From assembly GCF_019049245.1 (NCBI RefSeq), contig NZ_JAGMUK010000104.1, forward strand, positions 62,001-126,000: 64,000 nt of DNA, in the 5' to 3' direction. Within the stretch, counting starts at the first letter, position 1; each line of letters opens with the position of its first letter. The notes beneath the pieces are model-generated. The model made no database searches, had not been told where the DNA came from, and saw only the letters and a program-made list of their open reading frames with translations. This document shows positions 1 through 9,183 of the stretch, in pieces. The translations under genes and the position numbers were made by a program. The stretch comes from Streptomyces sp. AC555_RSS877. GTDB taxonomy: Bacteria; Actinomycetota; Actinomycetes; Streptomycetales; Streptomycetaceae.

Positions 1-1686
1 ATCCTTCACGATGTACTCGTTGATCTTGTTCCACTCCTCCGCGGCCTTGACGGGGTCGGTGATGGCGGAGACCCGGTCGATGTCCGCGTTGACCTTCTCG
101 TCGTTGATGTGCGAGTAGTTGGAGGCACCGTCCTGGATCTGGCGGCCGTCGTACAGCGGCGGGATCACGGTCGACGCGCTCGGCCAGTCGGCACCCCACG
201 CGGTGTGGTAGATGTCGTAGTTGTTCTTGACCTTGCTGACCTGGTCGTAGTAGGTCTCGGCCGGGATCTCCTGGCGCTGGACGTCGAAGCCGGCCTTCTC
301 CAGGCCCGCCGCCATGGCGGTGGAGTACTGCTGGCCCTCGGGGGTGTTGATGTAGCCGAAGGTCAGCTTCAGGCCCGTCTTGCCGGCCTTCTCCAGCAGT
401 TCCTTGGCCTTGGCCGGGTCACCGGCGGGCTTCTTCTTCTTGCCGAACGGGTCGAAGGTCGCGTCGTAACCGGAGACGGTCGGGCTGATCAGACCGCCGG
501 CGGTCTCCATCGCGTCGGTGCCGCCGTAGGCCCGCACGAACGGGGTGATCGGCAGGGCGTAGGCGATGGCCTCGCGGACCGCCTTCTCCTGCATCTCGGG
601 CTGCGACAGGTTGATGTTCATCTGCCCGACGTACGGCTGGTAGCCGGAGACCGTACGGGGCTTCAGCGCCGAGTCGCGCAGGACCTTCGACAGGTTGCCC
701 GCGTCGACCTGGTTGCTGAAGCTGATCGCGGTGGCGTTCGCGCCGCTGTCGTCCAGGATGGCCTTGGTCGAGTCCTCGTACTGCTTGTTGAACTCGAAGT
801 TGAACTGGTCGACGTACTGGTGGCGGACGGCGTCGGTGCCCGGGTCCCAGTTGGTGTTCTTCACCAGCTTCATCGACTTGCCGGACTTGAACTCTTGGAT
901 CTTGTACGGGCCCGCGGCCATCGGGGCCTTGTCGTACTTCTCCTTGGTGTCCTTCTTCTCCGACACCATGGAGTAGCCCGCCATGGCCAGCGCGTACGGC
1001 AGGTCGGGCTTGGCCTGCTCGAAGTGGAAGACGATGGTCTTGTCGTCAGGCGTCGACAGGACGGTGTCCGGCAGGTGCTTGCCCTTGTACGGGCCGTCCG
1101 GGAGGAGCTTGCGATACTCCGCGCCCGGGGTGTTGGCCATCCACTGCTGGATGTACGTCGGGCCGTTGGAGATGAACGGCGCGAACAGCCGCTCGAAGGT
1201 GTGCCGGACGTCAGCGGCGGTGATCGCGGAGCCGTCGGCCCACTTGATGCCGTCCTTCAGCTTGTACGTCCAGGTCTTGCCGCCGTCTGTGGTCTTGCCG
1301 CTGTCGGTGGCCAGGTCTCCGACGACCTCGTGCTTCTGCCCGTCGTCGCTGGTGGCCTTGTAGCTCGTCAGACCACGGTGGATCAGCTGCGAGAGCGCCA
1401 TCTCGTCCGAGACGTAGATCTGTCCCGGGTCGAGGTGCGCGAAGCTGTCGCGCTGGAGAACCGTGATCGTGCCGCCCGGCTTGGCGCCGGCGATCTCGGC
1501 CGCCGGACCGGTCGAGGCCTTGGCGTCGCCGAAGTCTATGCCGGCCTGCTGCCGTGCGGCGTTCTCCTCGTTCTCCTTGTCGTTGGTGCTGTCCTTGCTG
1601 CCACCTTCGCTGCAGCCGGTGAGCACGAGAGCCCCCGCCGCGAGCAGTGACAGTGCGGCGTACGCGGGGCGTCCACCCTTACCCAT
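1..1686 (-). CDS. Oligopeptide ABC transporter substrate-binding lipoprotein (family 5), BldKB-like, 3' end outside window
   Basis: Solute-binding lipoprotein of a peptide importer, anchored outside the membrane. The first 562 residues are visible and the C-terminus lies beyond the left edge. A signal peptide ends in the lipobox LVLTGC with the acylated Cys at residue 25, followed by a charged linker and an SBP_bac_5 domain from about residue 65. The ATG at 1686 is preceded by GGTGG eight bases upstream. It lies about 100 bp downstream of the permease on the same strand, so the order is permease then binding protein. That unusual order, and the nearby typA, match the bldKA-bldKB arrangement as I remember it from S. 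coelicolor. The family call is firm; the BldKB orthology is inference. BldK imports a peptide signal needed for aerial growth. Confidence 0.9.
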   Translation of the reverse strand, partial: MGKGGRPAYAALSLLAAGALVLTGCSEGGSKDSTNDKENEENAARQQAGIDFGDAKASTGPAAEIAGAKPGGTITVLQRDSFAHLDPGQIYVSDEMALSQLIHRGLTSYKATSDDGQKHEVVGDLATDSGKTTDGGKTWTYKLKDGIKWADGSAITAADVRHTFERLFAPFISNGPTYIQQWMANTPGAEYRKLLPDGPYKGKHLPDTVLSTPDDKTIVFHFEQAKPDLPYALAMAGYSMVSEKKDTKEKYDKAPMAAGPYKIQEFKSGKSMKLVKNTNWDPGTDAVRHQYVDQFNFEFNKQYEDSTKAILDDSGANATAISFSNQVDAGNLSKVLRDSALKPRTVSGYQPYVGQMNINLSQPEMQEKAVREAIAYALPITPFVRAYGGTDAMETAGGLISPTVSGYDATFDPFGKKKKPAGDPAKAKELLEKAGKTGLKLTFGYINTPEGQQYSTAMAAGLEKAGFDVQRQEIPAETYYDQVSKVKNNYDIYHTAWGADWPSASTVIPPLYDGRQIQDGASNYSHINDEKVNADIDRVSAITDPVKAAEEWNKINEYIVKD

Positions 1687-1785
1687 CACAGATTCCACCC
1701 ATCTTGTGTCACCAGTGCCAATGAAATGCCGACCGGTACAAGTGCCATCCGGTACGCGTCGGGCGGGATGCCCACGATCTCTCGG

Positions 1786-2820
1786 TCAGCGCTCCGACTT
1801 GGGGTCGAAGGCGTCCCTGACCGAGTCCCCGAGCAGGTTGAACGCCACGATGAAGATGATCATCGAGATGCCCGGGAAGAACATGTAGGTGATGTCGTTC
1901 TGCATCACGAGTTCGGTGGACGCCTTGGAGAACATCTGCCCCCAGTCCGGCGTCGGTTCGACGATTCCCACGCCGAGGAAGGACAGACCGGCCTCGGCGG
2001 TCACGAAGTTGGGGAGCATGTAGGTCGACTGCACCAGGATCGGCGTGACCACGTTGGGCAGGACCTCTTTGCGGATGATGCGGCCGGGCGGCGCCCCGCT
2101 CACCTTGGCCGCCTCGATGAACTCCCGTTCTCGCAGGGCCAGGGTGGTGCCGCGCAGGATACGGGCCAGGCTCATCCAGCCCAGGAACCACATCACCGTG
2201 ATGAGCGCGACCACCCTGACGTACACCGGCGTCTCGTCCCTGGGGCTCACGAAGAGCGAGACCACGACCGGCATGCTCGCGATGAAGAAGAGCTGCGACG
2301 GGAAGGCGAGCAGGAAGTCGATCAGCCGGCTGATCCAGAAGTCGGGCCGGCCGCCGAGGTAGCCCGCGGCGACGCCGAGGAGGATGCCGGTGACGACCGT
2401 GGCGACCGTGACCGCCAGGGAGATCATCAGGGAGTTGCGGATGCCGTAGAGCAGCTTGGTGAAGACGTCGTAGCCGTTGCCCGGTTCCAGGCCGAACCAG
2501 AACTCGCCGCTGATGCCGCCGTTGGGCTGCAGGGGCACACCCGCGCTGTCGAAGAGTTCGGGGCGTTCGTCCGCGTACACCGTGTACGGGTTCTTGCCGT
2601 ACAGCTTGGAGATCAGCGGAGCCGCGAGGCCGATCGCGAAGAAGAAGAGCACGACGCAGGCCGAGAGCACGCCGGCGCGGTCGCGCTTGAAGCGGATCCA
2701 CATCAGCTGGCCGGGTGAGCGGCCGACCAGCTGCTGTTCCTCGGGTTTCTTCTTCGGCTCGGGTTCGCCGTCGACGACGACCGACGTCCCGCCGCCCTCG
2801 ATGTCGATAGGACTTGTCAC
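1786..2820 (-). CDS. Oligopeptide ABC transporter permease (DppC/OppC family), BldKA-like
   Basis: Inner-membrane permease of the same importer, 344 residues. A cytoplasmic N-terminal stretch (to about residue 44) precedes the first membrane helix (about 46-67), then an extracellular loop and the binding-protein-dependent transport domain (about 125-330). The ATPase-docking EAA loop is visible as EAAKVSGAPPGRI followed by LPN. The start is GTG at 2820, since an in-frame TGA lies only 15 bases upstream; the ribosome site is weak. It is the first gene of the operon, with the lipoprotein next. The second permease and the ATPases are expected beyond the left edge. The permease call is firm; the bldKA name is inferred from gene order only. 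Confidence 0.9.
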   Translation of the reverse strand: MTSPIDIEGGGTSVVVDGEPEPKKKPEEQQLVGRSPGQLMWIRFKRDRAGVLSACVVLFFFAIGLAAPLISKLYGKNPYTVYADERPELFDSAGVPLQPNGGISGEFWFGLEPGNGYDVFTKLLYGIRNSLMISLAVTVATVVTGILLGVAAGYLGGRPDFWISRLIDFLLAFPSQLFFIASMPVVVSLFVSPRDETPVYVRVVALITVMWFLGWMSLARILRGTTLALREREFIEAAKVSGAPPGRIIRKEVLPNVVTPILVQSTYMLPNFVTAEAGLSFLGVGIVEPTPDWGQMFSKASTELVMQNDITYMFFPGISMIIFIVAFNLLGDSVRDAFDPKSER

Positions 2821-3423
2821 AGTTCGCCCATTTCACAGGTGTGGGTGTGCCGAGCCGGCGACCGGCGCGGGTGTGCGCGGTCGCGGACCGGATCATGAAG
2901 AAGCGTCAGGACACCGCGAAGCAGGCGGGAAACGCGCAGCCGGACGCGCGTAGGCGCCAGGGCGTGCCGATCCGCCGGCCGCCTGCGCTCAGTGGCAATC
3001 GCCGTACAGTGCCGGGCACTTGACGGCTACGGATGACGTTGTGACCCACCTGGTGCTTGTGACACCGCGCATGGGACTCCTCCTCATGACTCCACGTGTT
3101 CACCAACAGGAGGGGGCGCATGTCTGTCCTCCGACACCCCTGACGGAGGGTCAGACACCCCCTGGTGCTCGTGAGTCGGCACTGTCCCCACAGCGCGAGA
3201 CCCATTGACCCGAGCGTTACGCGGCTAACTATCTGCCATGAGCCAACTACCGACCACCGTCTTTAAATCTCAATTCAGTCACAGCTGACGCGTACATCTT
3301 CCAAAACTTGGACAAACTGTTCGGCACGAGAAGGGTGCGAAACGGACGTGTTACATGGGTACCGGGCGAGGATCTCCGCAATCCGGACACGCGGCCTCCG
3401 GGGAGCAGGCGAAAACCGGTTGC
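2821..3423. other. Intergenic region upstream of the peptide importer
   Basis: About 600 bp with no convincing gene. It must carry the promoter of the peptide importer. It contains two near-identical direct repeats, CCTGGTGCTTGTGA at 3049-3062 and CCTGGTGCTCGTGA at 3161-3174. An AT-rich pocket at about 3236-3330 includes TTTAAA, unusual for this genome and a plausible promoter zone. Short open frames here lack codon bias. Confidence 0.5.
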
Positions 3424-3463
3424 AAAAAGCCCGGCTGCCCCCACGATGGGGGCAGCCGGGCTT
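3424..3463 (-). terminator. Rho-independent terminator of typA
   Basis: A perfect 16-bp stem (3427-3442 with 3448-3463) and 5-base loop. On the minus strand it is followed by a run of five T. It sits about 20 bp past the typA stop codon. Confidence 0.9.
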
Positions 3464-3485
3464 CGGGCCGTGTGCCGGCCGAGCG

Positions 3486-5393
3486 TCAGCTGTGCTTGGC
3501 GCGGCTCGCGGAGCGGCCTCGCTCCTTCTGGTCGAGGACGACCTTGCGGATGCGAACGGCCTCCGGGGTCACCTCGACGCACTCGTCGTCGCGGCAGAAC
3601 TCCAGGGACTGCTCCAGGGAGAGCTTGCGCGGCGGGACGATCGCCTCGAACGAGTCGGCGGCGGCGGAGCGCATGTTGGTGAGCTTCTTCTCCTTGGTGA
3701 TGTTCACGTCCATGTCGTCGGCGCGGGAGTTCTCGCCGACGATCATGCCCTCGTACACCTCGGTGCCAGGGTCGGTGAACAGCACGCCGCGCTCCTGGAG
3801 GTTCGTCATCGCGAAGGCGGTGACGGCGCCCGCGCGGTCGGCGACCAGCGAACCGTTGTTACGGGTCGTCAGGGGACCGAACCACGGCTCGTGGCCCTCG
3901 TGGATGGAGTGGGCGATGCCCGTGCCGCGCGTGCCGGTCAGGAACTCGGTCCGGAAACCGATGAGGCCGCGGGAGGGTACGACGAACTCCAGGCGGACCC
4001 AGCCCGAGCCGTGGTTCGACATGTTGTCCATGCGGCCCTTGCGGACGCCCATGAGCTGCGTGACCGCGCCCATGTGCTCCTCGGGCACGTCGATCGTCAT
4101 GCGCTCGACCGGCTCGTGGACCTTGCCGTCGATCTCCTGGGTGACCACCTGGGGCTTGCCGATGGTCAGCTCGAAGCCCTCGCGGCGCATCTGCTCGACC
4201 AGGATGGCGAGCGCCAGCTCACCACGGCCCTGGACCTCCCACGCGTCCGGACGCTCGGTGTCGAGCACGCGGAGCGAGACGTTGCCGACCAGCTCGCGGT
4301 CCAGGCGGTCCTTGACCTGACGGGCGGTGACCTTGCGGTCCTTGACCGCGGCCTTCGCGGAGGCGCCCTTGCCGGTGCCGCCGCGGCCGACCAGCGGCGA
4401 GGTGTTCGTACCGATGGTCATCGAGATCGCCGGCTCGTCGACCGTGATGAGCGGCAGCGCGATCGGGTTCTCGGGGTCGGCGAGCGTCTCGCCGATCATG
4501 ATGTCCGGGATACCGGCGACCGCGCAGATGTCACCGGGGCCCGCCTTCTCGGCGGGCTTACGGGTGAGCGCCTCGGTCATCAGCAGCTCGGTGATGCGCA
4601 CGTTGGACATCGTGCCGTCGCGCTTGATCCACGTGACGGTCTGGCCCTTGCGCAGCTCGCCCTGCTCGACGCGGAGCAGCGCGATACGGCCGAGGAAGTT
4701 GTCCGCGTCCAGGTTGGTGACGTGCGCCTGGAGCGGGGCCTCCTCGTCGTACTCGGGGGCCGGGACGTGGGACAGGATCGTGGAGAAGAACGGCTCCAGG
4801 CTGTCGCTGTCGGCCGGGACGGTGCCGTCCTCCGGCTTGGTGAGCGACGCCACACCGTCACGCGCACACGCGTAGACGATGGGGAACTCGATCTGCTCCT
4901 CGTCCGCGTCCAGGTCCAGGAAGAGGTCGTAGGTCTCGTTGACGACCTCGTCGATCCGGGAGTCCGCGCGGTCGGTCTTGTTGATGCACAGGATGACCGG
5001 CAGGCGCTGCTGGAGCGCCTTGCGCAGCACGAAGCGGGTCTGCGGGAGCGGGCCCTCGGAGGCGTCGACCAGCAGCACGACCGCGTCCACCATCGACAGG
5101 CCGCGCTCGACCTCACCACCGAAGTCGGCGTGGCCGGGGGTGTCGATGATGTTGATGGTGATTACATCGCTGCCATCCTTCGGGTGGTACTTGACCGCCG
5201 TGTTCTTGGCCAGGATCGTGATGCCCTTCTCACGCTCCAGGTCGTTCGAGTCCATCATGCGGTCGTCGAGCGATTCGGCGGCGTGCGCGGCGAAGGCACC
5301 CGCCTGCTTGAGCATGGCGTCGACGAGGGTCGTCTTGCCGTGGTCGACGTGGGCGACGATGGCGACGTTGCGGATGTCGTGGCGCGTGGCCAT
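3486..5393 (-). CDS. typA: Translational GTPase TypA/BipA
   Basis: Ribosome-associated GTPase of the EF-G-like translation factor superfamily, 635 residues, normal length for the family. The G domain begins MATRHDIRNVAIVAHVDHGK with the P-loop at residues 13-20, followed by the switch region (GITILAKNTAV), DTPGHADF and NKTDR. The EF-Tu-like domain 2, domain V and the BipA C-terminal domain follow. The open frame extends 42 codons upstream, but the ATG at 5393 has GGGAGAT upstream and opens the conserved sequence, so it is the start. It is transcribed alone and ends at a strong terminator. TypA proteins are linked to ribosome assembly and stress or cold adaptation. Confidence 0.97.
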   Translation of the reverse strand: MATRHDIRNVAIVAHVDHGKTTLVDAMLKQAGAFAAHAAESLDDRMMDSNDLEREKGITILAKNTAVKYHPKDGSDVITINIIDTPGHADFGGEVERGLSMVDAVVLLVDASEGPLPQTRFVLRKALQQRLPVILCINKTDRADSRIDEVVNETYDLFLDLDADEEQIEFPIVYACARDGVASLTKPEDGTVPADSDSLEPFFSTILSHVPAPEYDEEAPLQAHVTNLDADNFLGRIALLRVEQGELRKGQTVTWIKRDGTMSNVRITELLMTEALTRKPAEKAGPGDICAVAGIPDIMIGETLADPENPIALPLITVDEPAISMTIGTNTSPLVGRGGTGKGASAKAAVKDRKVTARQVKDRLDRELVGNVSLRVLDTERPDAWEVQGRGELALAILVEQMRREGFELTIGKPQVVTQEIDGKVHEPVERMTIDVPEEHMGAVTQLMGVRKGRMDNMSNHGSGWVRLEFVVPSRGLIGFRTEFLTGTRGTGIAHSIHEGHEPWFGPLTTRNNGSLVADRAGAVTAFAMTNLQERGVLFTDPGTEVYEGMIVGENSRADDMDVNITKEKKLTNMRSAAADSFEAIVPPRKLSLEQSLEFCRDDECVEVTPEAVRIRKVVLDQKERGRSASRAKHS

Positions 5394-5532
5394 ATTGCGG
5401 CGATCTCCCGGGGTGTGAGGAAGGCCTGCGCGTACATCTGTGTTACGCGGGACCCTGCCGGGCTGGACACGCCACGGCCTCACCCCATGGTACGTGGCCC
5501 TGACGGAGACGGCCTCCACAGGGCCACGGGGC

Positions 5533-7731
5533 TCACTTCGGCGAAGCGCTCGCGGCCGGTTTCATGCCCTTCTTCAGGAAGCCCATGTCCTCGTAGACCG
5601 GCGTCTGGAAGCCGAAGGAACCGGCGTTGGCCAGGCTCTTTCGCACGGCCGTGAGCTGGGGGCGCTGGTACAGGGGGATGGATCCGGCCGCCGCCCAGAT
5701 GCGGGAGTCGGCCTTGCGGATGAGACCGCGGTTCTCCTCCTGGTCGAGCGTGGCCACGGCCTGGTCGAAGAGCTGGTCGACCTGGTCGGTGCCGACGCGG
5801 GTGTAGTTCTGCTCGACGTTCAGGGAGCCGTCGGCGGCGGGCACAGGCTTGGCGAAGATGGGGCGGGCGTCGGTCGCCGGGAAGGCGGAGGCGGGCCAGG
5901 AGTACAGGGCGAGGTCGTACTGGCCGGACGCGATGTGGTCCTTGAAGTAGCTCTCGTCGGCGACCTTGGAGATCTCGGTGCGGATGCCGACCTTCTTCAG
6001 CATGCGGCTGATCCGGTCGGCGACCGTGCGGAGCGTCTGCGAGCCGGACCCCGAGGGGAGCACGAAGCGGAGGCTGAGCGGCTTGCCGTCCTTGGCGAGC
6101 ACCCCGGCCGCGGTGCCCGCCGGAGCCGCGGTGCCCTTGGGCGCGTACGCGCCGGGAGCACCGCCCTGCTTCAGCTGGTTCGCGTACTGCTTGCCGTCCT
6201 GGGCGAGGCGCTCGCCGCCCTCCCCGCTCGTCCGGGAGTGGTTCTCCGTGCGGCTGTGCGTGTCACTCGTCCCGTGCTCGTTCTCCCGGTCGGCCTCGTG
6301 GGGAGCCTTGTCGTCCTCCCCGACGATGTACGTCCCGTCGTCGCCCTCCGCCGATTCCTCCTCGGCCTTCTCGGTCTTCTCGGACGTCCCGGCCTTCTCC
6401 CGCTCGGCGCCGGCCGCCTCCTCCCCCTTCTTCTCCTTGACCGGCCCGCCGAGCACCCACCCGGCGTCCGCGAGCAGCGCCCGCGCCTCCGCGGTGTCCT
6501 GACCTCCGAGGGCCCCGCTGTTGTCGGCGTACGCGGCCTGACCGGACAGGGCGAGGTGGCTGCCGACCGGCGCGGCGGGCAGCCCGAGCGGCTTGAGGAC
6601 GGCCTTCGCCAGCGCCTTCCGGTCCAGGGCCCGGGCGACGGCCCGGCGCACCCGCTCGTCGGCGAGCGGACCGTCGGCGCCGTTGAGGGCGAGCTGGGTG
6701 TAGGCGGGTTCCAGCGACTTGCGGACCTCGAAGCCCTGGAGGGCTTGCCGGCTGCGGTAGCCGGTGACCGCCTTGCGCCGCTGCTCGCCGGCGCTGTTCT
6801 CCTTCGTGCCGCCCGGGCCCTGGAGCGGGGCGCTCGTGCCCTTGCCGGCGGCGCGTGAGGCGAGGGTGATGCGCCCGGCGGACTCGGGGTCGATCTCGGC
6901 GAGGTCGATGGTCCCGGCGGCCAGTGCGGCGGCCCGCTTGCCGCGCGGTACGGCCCGCAGCACGATCTCGGACAGCTTGGCGGACCGCCCCCACCAGCGC
7001 GGATTGCGGGCCAGGGTGACCTCGTCGTCCTTGCGGTCGACCTTCTTCAGGGCGAACGGCCCGGCGGTGACCTTGAGCTTCCGCCGCGCCCCGTCGTTGA
7101 AGGCGTCCGGCGCCCCCATGACGTCCTTCGGGTACAGCGGCGAGAACAGCGACTGCCAGTCGGCGTACGGCCGGCCGAAGGTGACCCGCACCTCCAGGTC
7201 GTTCGCCCCGCGCTCGATCTTCTCGATGCGCTCGTACCCGGCGTTGCGCGCGGTCCAGTAGGCGGTGTCCTTGCCGGACAGGGCCCGCCACTGGGCGGCG
7301 AAGTCAGCGGCGCCGATCTCCCGGCCGTCGCTCCACACGGCCTGCTGGTTCAGCTTGTACAGCACGACCTGTTTCGGCTCGGTCTCGACGACCTTCGCGG
7401 ACTCCAGGTAGTCGGGGTTGCGCTCGGGGCGGCCGTTGCGGTCCATCCGGTACATCGACGGCAGCACGGCCTGGGCGATCCGGTGGGTCCCCGCGTCCGC
7501 GTCCGCCTGGAAGGTGTTCAGCGTCTCCGGGACGGCGTCCACGGCCCAGCGCAGGGTGCCGCCGTCGGCGAGCTTGTTGCGGGCGGCGGGGGCGATGTCC
7601 TGGCCGGCGAGTGGCCTGCCCGCCTTGTCCTCGGAGCTGCATCCGGCGAGCAGGGGCACCGCGAGCGCGCCCGCGGTGAGGAAGGAGACCGAGCGCATGA
7701 CCGCGCGCAGTCTGACGCCGTCGTGGGACAT
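5533..7731 (-). CDS. ABC transporter substrate-binding lipoprotein, family 5, with a charged insert
   Basis: Secreted lipoprotein of 732 residues; the lipobox ends AVPLLAGC with the Cys at residue 31. The SBP_bac_5 fold is visible (LRWAVDAVPETLNTFQADAD near the N-terminus, then domains I and II). At about residues 430-535 a low-complexity Glu/Lys/Asp/His-rich segment interrupts the fold, which explains the length beyond the usual 520-600. The start at 7731 is set by GGAGGT seven bases upstream, although the frame stays open to 8148. There is no permease or ATPase beside it, so it is an orphan binding protein, perhaps serving the importer at 1-2820 or acting as a sensor. A similar lipoprotein sits next to typA in other Streptomyces, as I recall. 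Confidence 0.88.
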   Translation of the reverse strand: MSHDGVRLRAVMRSVSFLTAGALAVPLLAGCSSEDKAGRPLAGQDIAPAARNKLADGGTLRWAVDAVPETLNTFQADADAGTHRIAQAVLPSMYRMDRNGRPERNPDYLESAKVVETEPKQVVLYKLNQQAVWSDGREIGAADFAAQWRALSGKDTAYWTARNAGYERIEKIERGANDLEVRVTFGRPYADWQSLFSPLYPKDVMGAPDAFNDGARRKLKVTAGPFALKKVDRKDDEVTLARNPRWWGRSAKLSEIVLRAVPRGKRAAALAAGTIDLAEIDPESAGRITLASRAAGKGTSAPLQGPGGTKENSAGEQRRKAVTGYRSRQALQGFEVRKSLEPAYTQLALNGADGPLADERVRRAVARALDRKALAKAVLKPLGLPAAPVGSHLALSGQAAYADNSGALGGQDTAEARALLADAGWVLGGPVKEKKGEEAAGAEREKAGTSEKTEKAEEESAEGDDGTYIVGEDDKAPHEADRENEHGTSDTHSRTENHSRTSGEGGERLAQDGKQYANQLKQGGAPGAYAPKGTAAPAGTAAGVLAKDGKPLSLRFVLPSGSGSQTLRTVADRISRMLKKVGIRTEISKVADESYFKDHIASGQYDLALYSWPASAFPATDARPIFAKPVPAADGSLNVEQNYTRVGTDQVDQLFDQAVATLDQEENRGLIRKADSRIWAAAGSIPLYQRPQLTAVRKSLANAGSFGFQTPVYEDMGFLKKGMKPAASASPK

Positions 7732-8016
7732 CTGCTTACCTCCGGGAGCCGCGGGCGTTATGATCACTTTTGGCGGTATATGGAGCTGATCACATGTATG
7801 CGGCCACTGAAGAGGAAAGGGTTCGGCAACGGACGGCGACACGGCGACGACAGCCGGGAAGGCCACCCGTGCGGCGCAACGCACCACGGAATGCACCCAT
7901 ACGCCTCGGCCAATCGGTGCACGTCCCTTCCCACCGGTAGGTGTGACGCGCAACACTCGCAGGCGCATGAACGTTGCCGCCCAGGGCAATCCCGCCCACG
8001 GAAGTGAGGTCACGTC

Positions 8017-8307
8017 ATGTCCGTGCACGACGAACTGACATCGGTGCAGCGCTGCCTCGACGATCTGACCCGGTCGGTCGGACGCCTGGAGCAGCAGCTC
8101 GGCAGCGGCGGGCTCGACATGCGCCGCGTCCGCGCCGACGCCGAACACCTGCGCGAGAGCGTCGCGCTGCTGCGTGAGGCGGCCTCCACACCGGCCTCGC
8201 CCAGGCGCCCCGATCTCGTCACCATCCCCGACACCCCGTACGACGACTCACTGTGGATCGACTCGGACGACGAGGGACTCGGCGCCCGGGACCGCCGCGC
8301 CCCCTGA
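8017..8307 (+). CDS. Small coiled-coil protein of unknown function
   Basis: 96-residue acidic protein. Residues 1-55 form a heptad-rich helix (leucines at regular spacing, LDDLTRSVGRLEQQL) and the tail is acidic and disordered (DDSLWIDSDDEGLGA). GGAAGTGAGG lies just upstream of the ATG. It is divergent from the lipoprotein gene and ends 36 bp before the succinate dehydrogenase anchor gene on the same strand, so it is probably co-transcribed with that operon. It has no membrane segment. Mycobacterial succinate dehydrogenases have small accessory subunits, but this protein is soluble in appearance and I do not claim equivalence. Function not recognised. Confidence 0.7.
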   Translation: MSVHDELTSVQRCLDDLTRSVGRLEQQLGSGGLDMRRVRADAEHLRESVALLREAASTPASPRRPDLVTIPDTPYDDSLWIDSDDEGLGARDRRAP

Positions 8308-8343
8308 GCCGTCCCGGAGTCCCGACCCGACCGGAGTCATGAA

Positions 8344-9183
8344 TTGGCCACTGGTACGGAACCTCCAGCCACAGCAGACCCCCCTCCCCCGCGCGGCGGC
8401 GTACACACCGGTACGCGCGCCGCGATCGACGCCGCGCACCTGCGGACCGACCGCTGGTGGCTGGCCCCGGCCGCCACGGCGGCCGGTCTGCTCGCCTTCA
8501 TCGTCTACTCGACGTGGCGGGCATTCGCGAACGCCGACTACTACGCGGCGCCGTACGTCTCGCCCTTCTACTCCCCCTGTCTGGCGGACAACTGCGAGCC
8601 GATGAGGGGCGGCCCCAATGCCGACCTCTTCGGGGCCTGGTGGGGCATCTCCCCCGCGATCATCATCCTGATCTTCCCGCTCGGCTTCCGCCTGACCTGC
8701 TACTACTACCGCAAGGCCTACTACCGGGGCTTCTGGGCGTCGCCCCCGGCCTGCGCGGTGGCCGAGCCGCACAAGAAGTACACGGGCGAGACCCGCTTCC
8801 CGCTGGTGCTGCAGAACATCCACCGGTACTTCTTCTACGCCGCGATCGTCGTCGCCGGGATCCTCACCTACGACACCGTGCTCGCCTTCCGCGACGAGCA
8901 CTACGAGTGGGGCCACATGGGCCTCGGCACGCTCGTCTTCCTGATCAACATCGTGCTGATCTGGGCGTACACGATCTCCTGCCACTCCTGCCGGCACATC
9001 GTCGGCGGCAAGCTCAAGCACTTCTCCAAGCACCCGCTGCGCTACCGGATGTGGCAGTGGGTCGGCAGGCTCAACGCCCGGCACATGCTGCTCGCCTGGG
9101 CGTCGCTGGTGAGCGTGGCGCTCGCCGACTTCTACGTGTACCTGGTCGCGTCCGGCGCCTTCGACGATCCGAGGTTCTTCTGA
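8344..9183 (+). CDS. Succinate dehydrogenase/fumarate reductase cytochrome b membrane anchor
   Basis: 279-residue integral membrane subunit with five predicted helices (about 38-61, 99-121, 158-180, 187-206, 243-266) and several His residues suited to haem ligation. It is predicted to anchor the flavoprotein and iron-sulphur subunits and pass electrons to quinone. The start is a TTG at 8344 with GGAG eight bases upstream; the nearby ATG at 8339 is out of frame. The stop overlaps the next start (TGATG). A single anchor of this size resembles mycobacterial Sdh1 (Rv0249c-type) rather than the two-subunit SdhC/SdhD arrangement. Confidence 0.9.
   Translation: MATGTEPPATADPPPPRGGVHTGTRAAIDAAHLRTDRWWLAPAATAAGLLAFIVYSTWRAFANADYYAAPYVSPFYSPCLADNCEPMRGGPNADLFGAWWGISPAIIILIFPLGFRLTCYYYRKAYYRGFWASPPACAVAEPHKKYTGETRFPLVLQNIHRYFFYAAIVVAGILTYDTVLAFRDEHYEWGHMGLGTLVFLINIVLIWAYTISCHSCRHIVGGKLKHFSKHPLRYRMWQWVGRLNARHMLLAWASLVSVALADFYVYLVASGAFDDPRFF

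Noticed and set aside
109..1650. 513-codon open frame on the plus strand across the binding-protein gene
   Set aside because: It is the antisense shadow of the lipoprotein gene: composition is Val/Leu/Gly/Arg-rich with no domain, and the minus-strand product has a complete signal peptide and family match.
3348..5654. 768-codon plus-strand frame over typA
   Set aside because: It is the antisense of typA, whose G-domain motifs are unmistakable on the minus strand.
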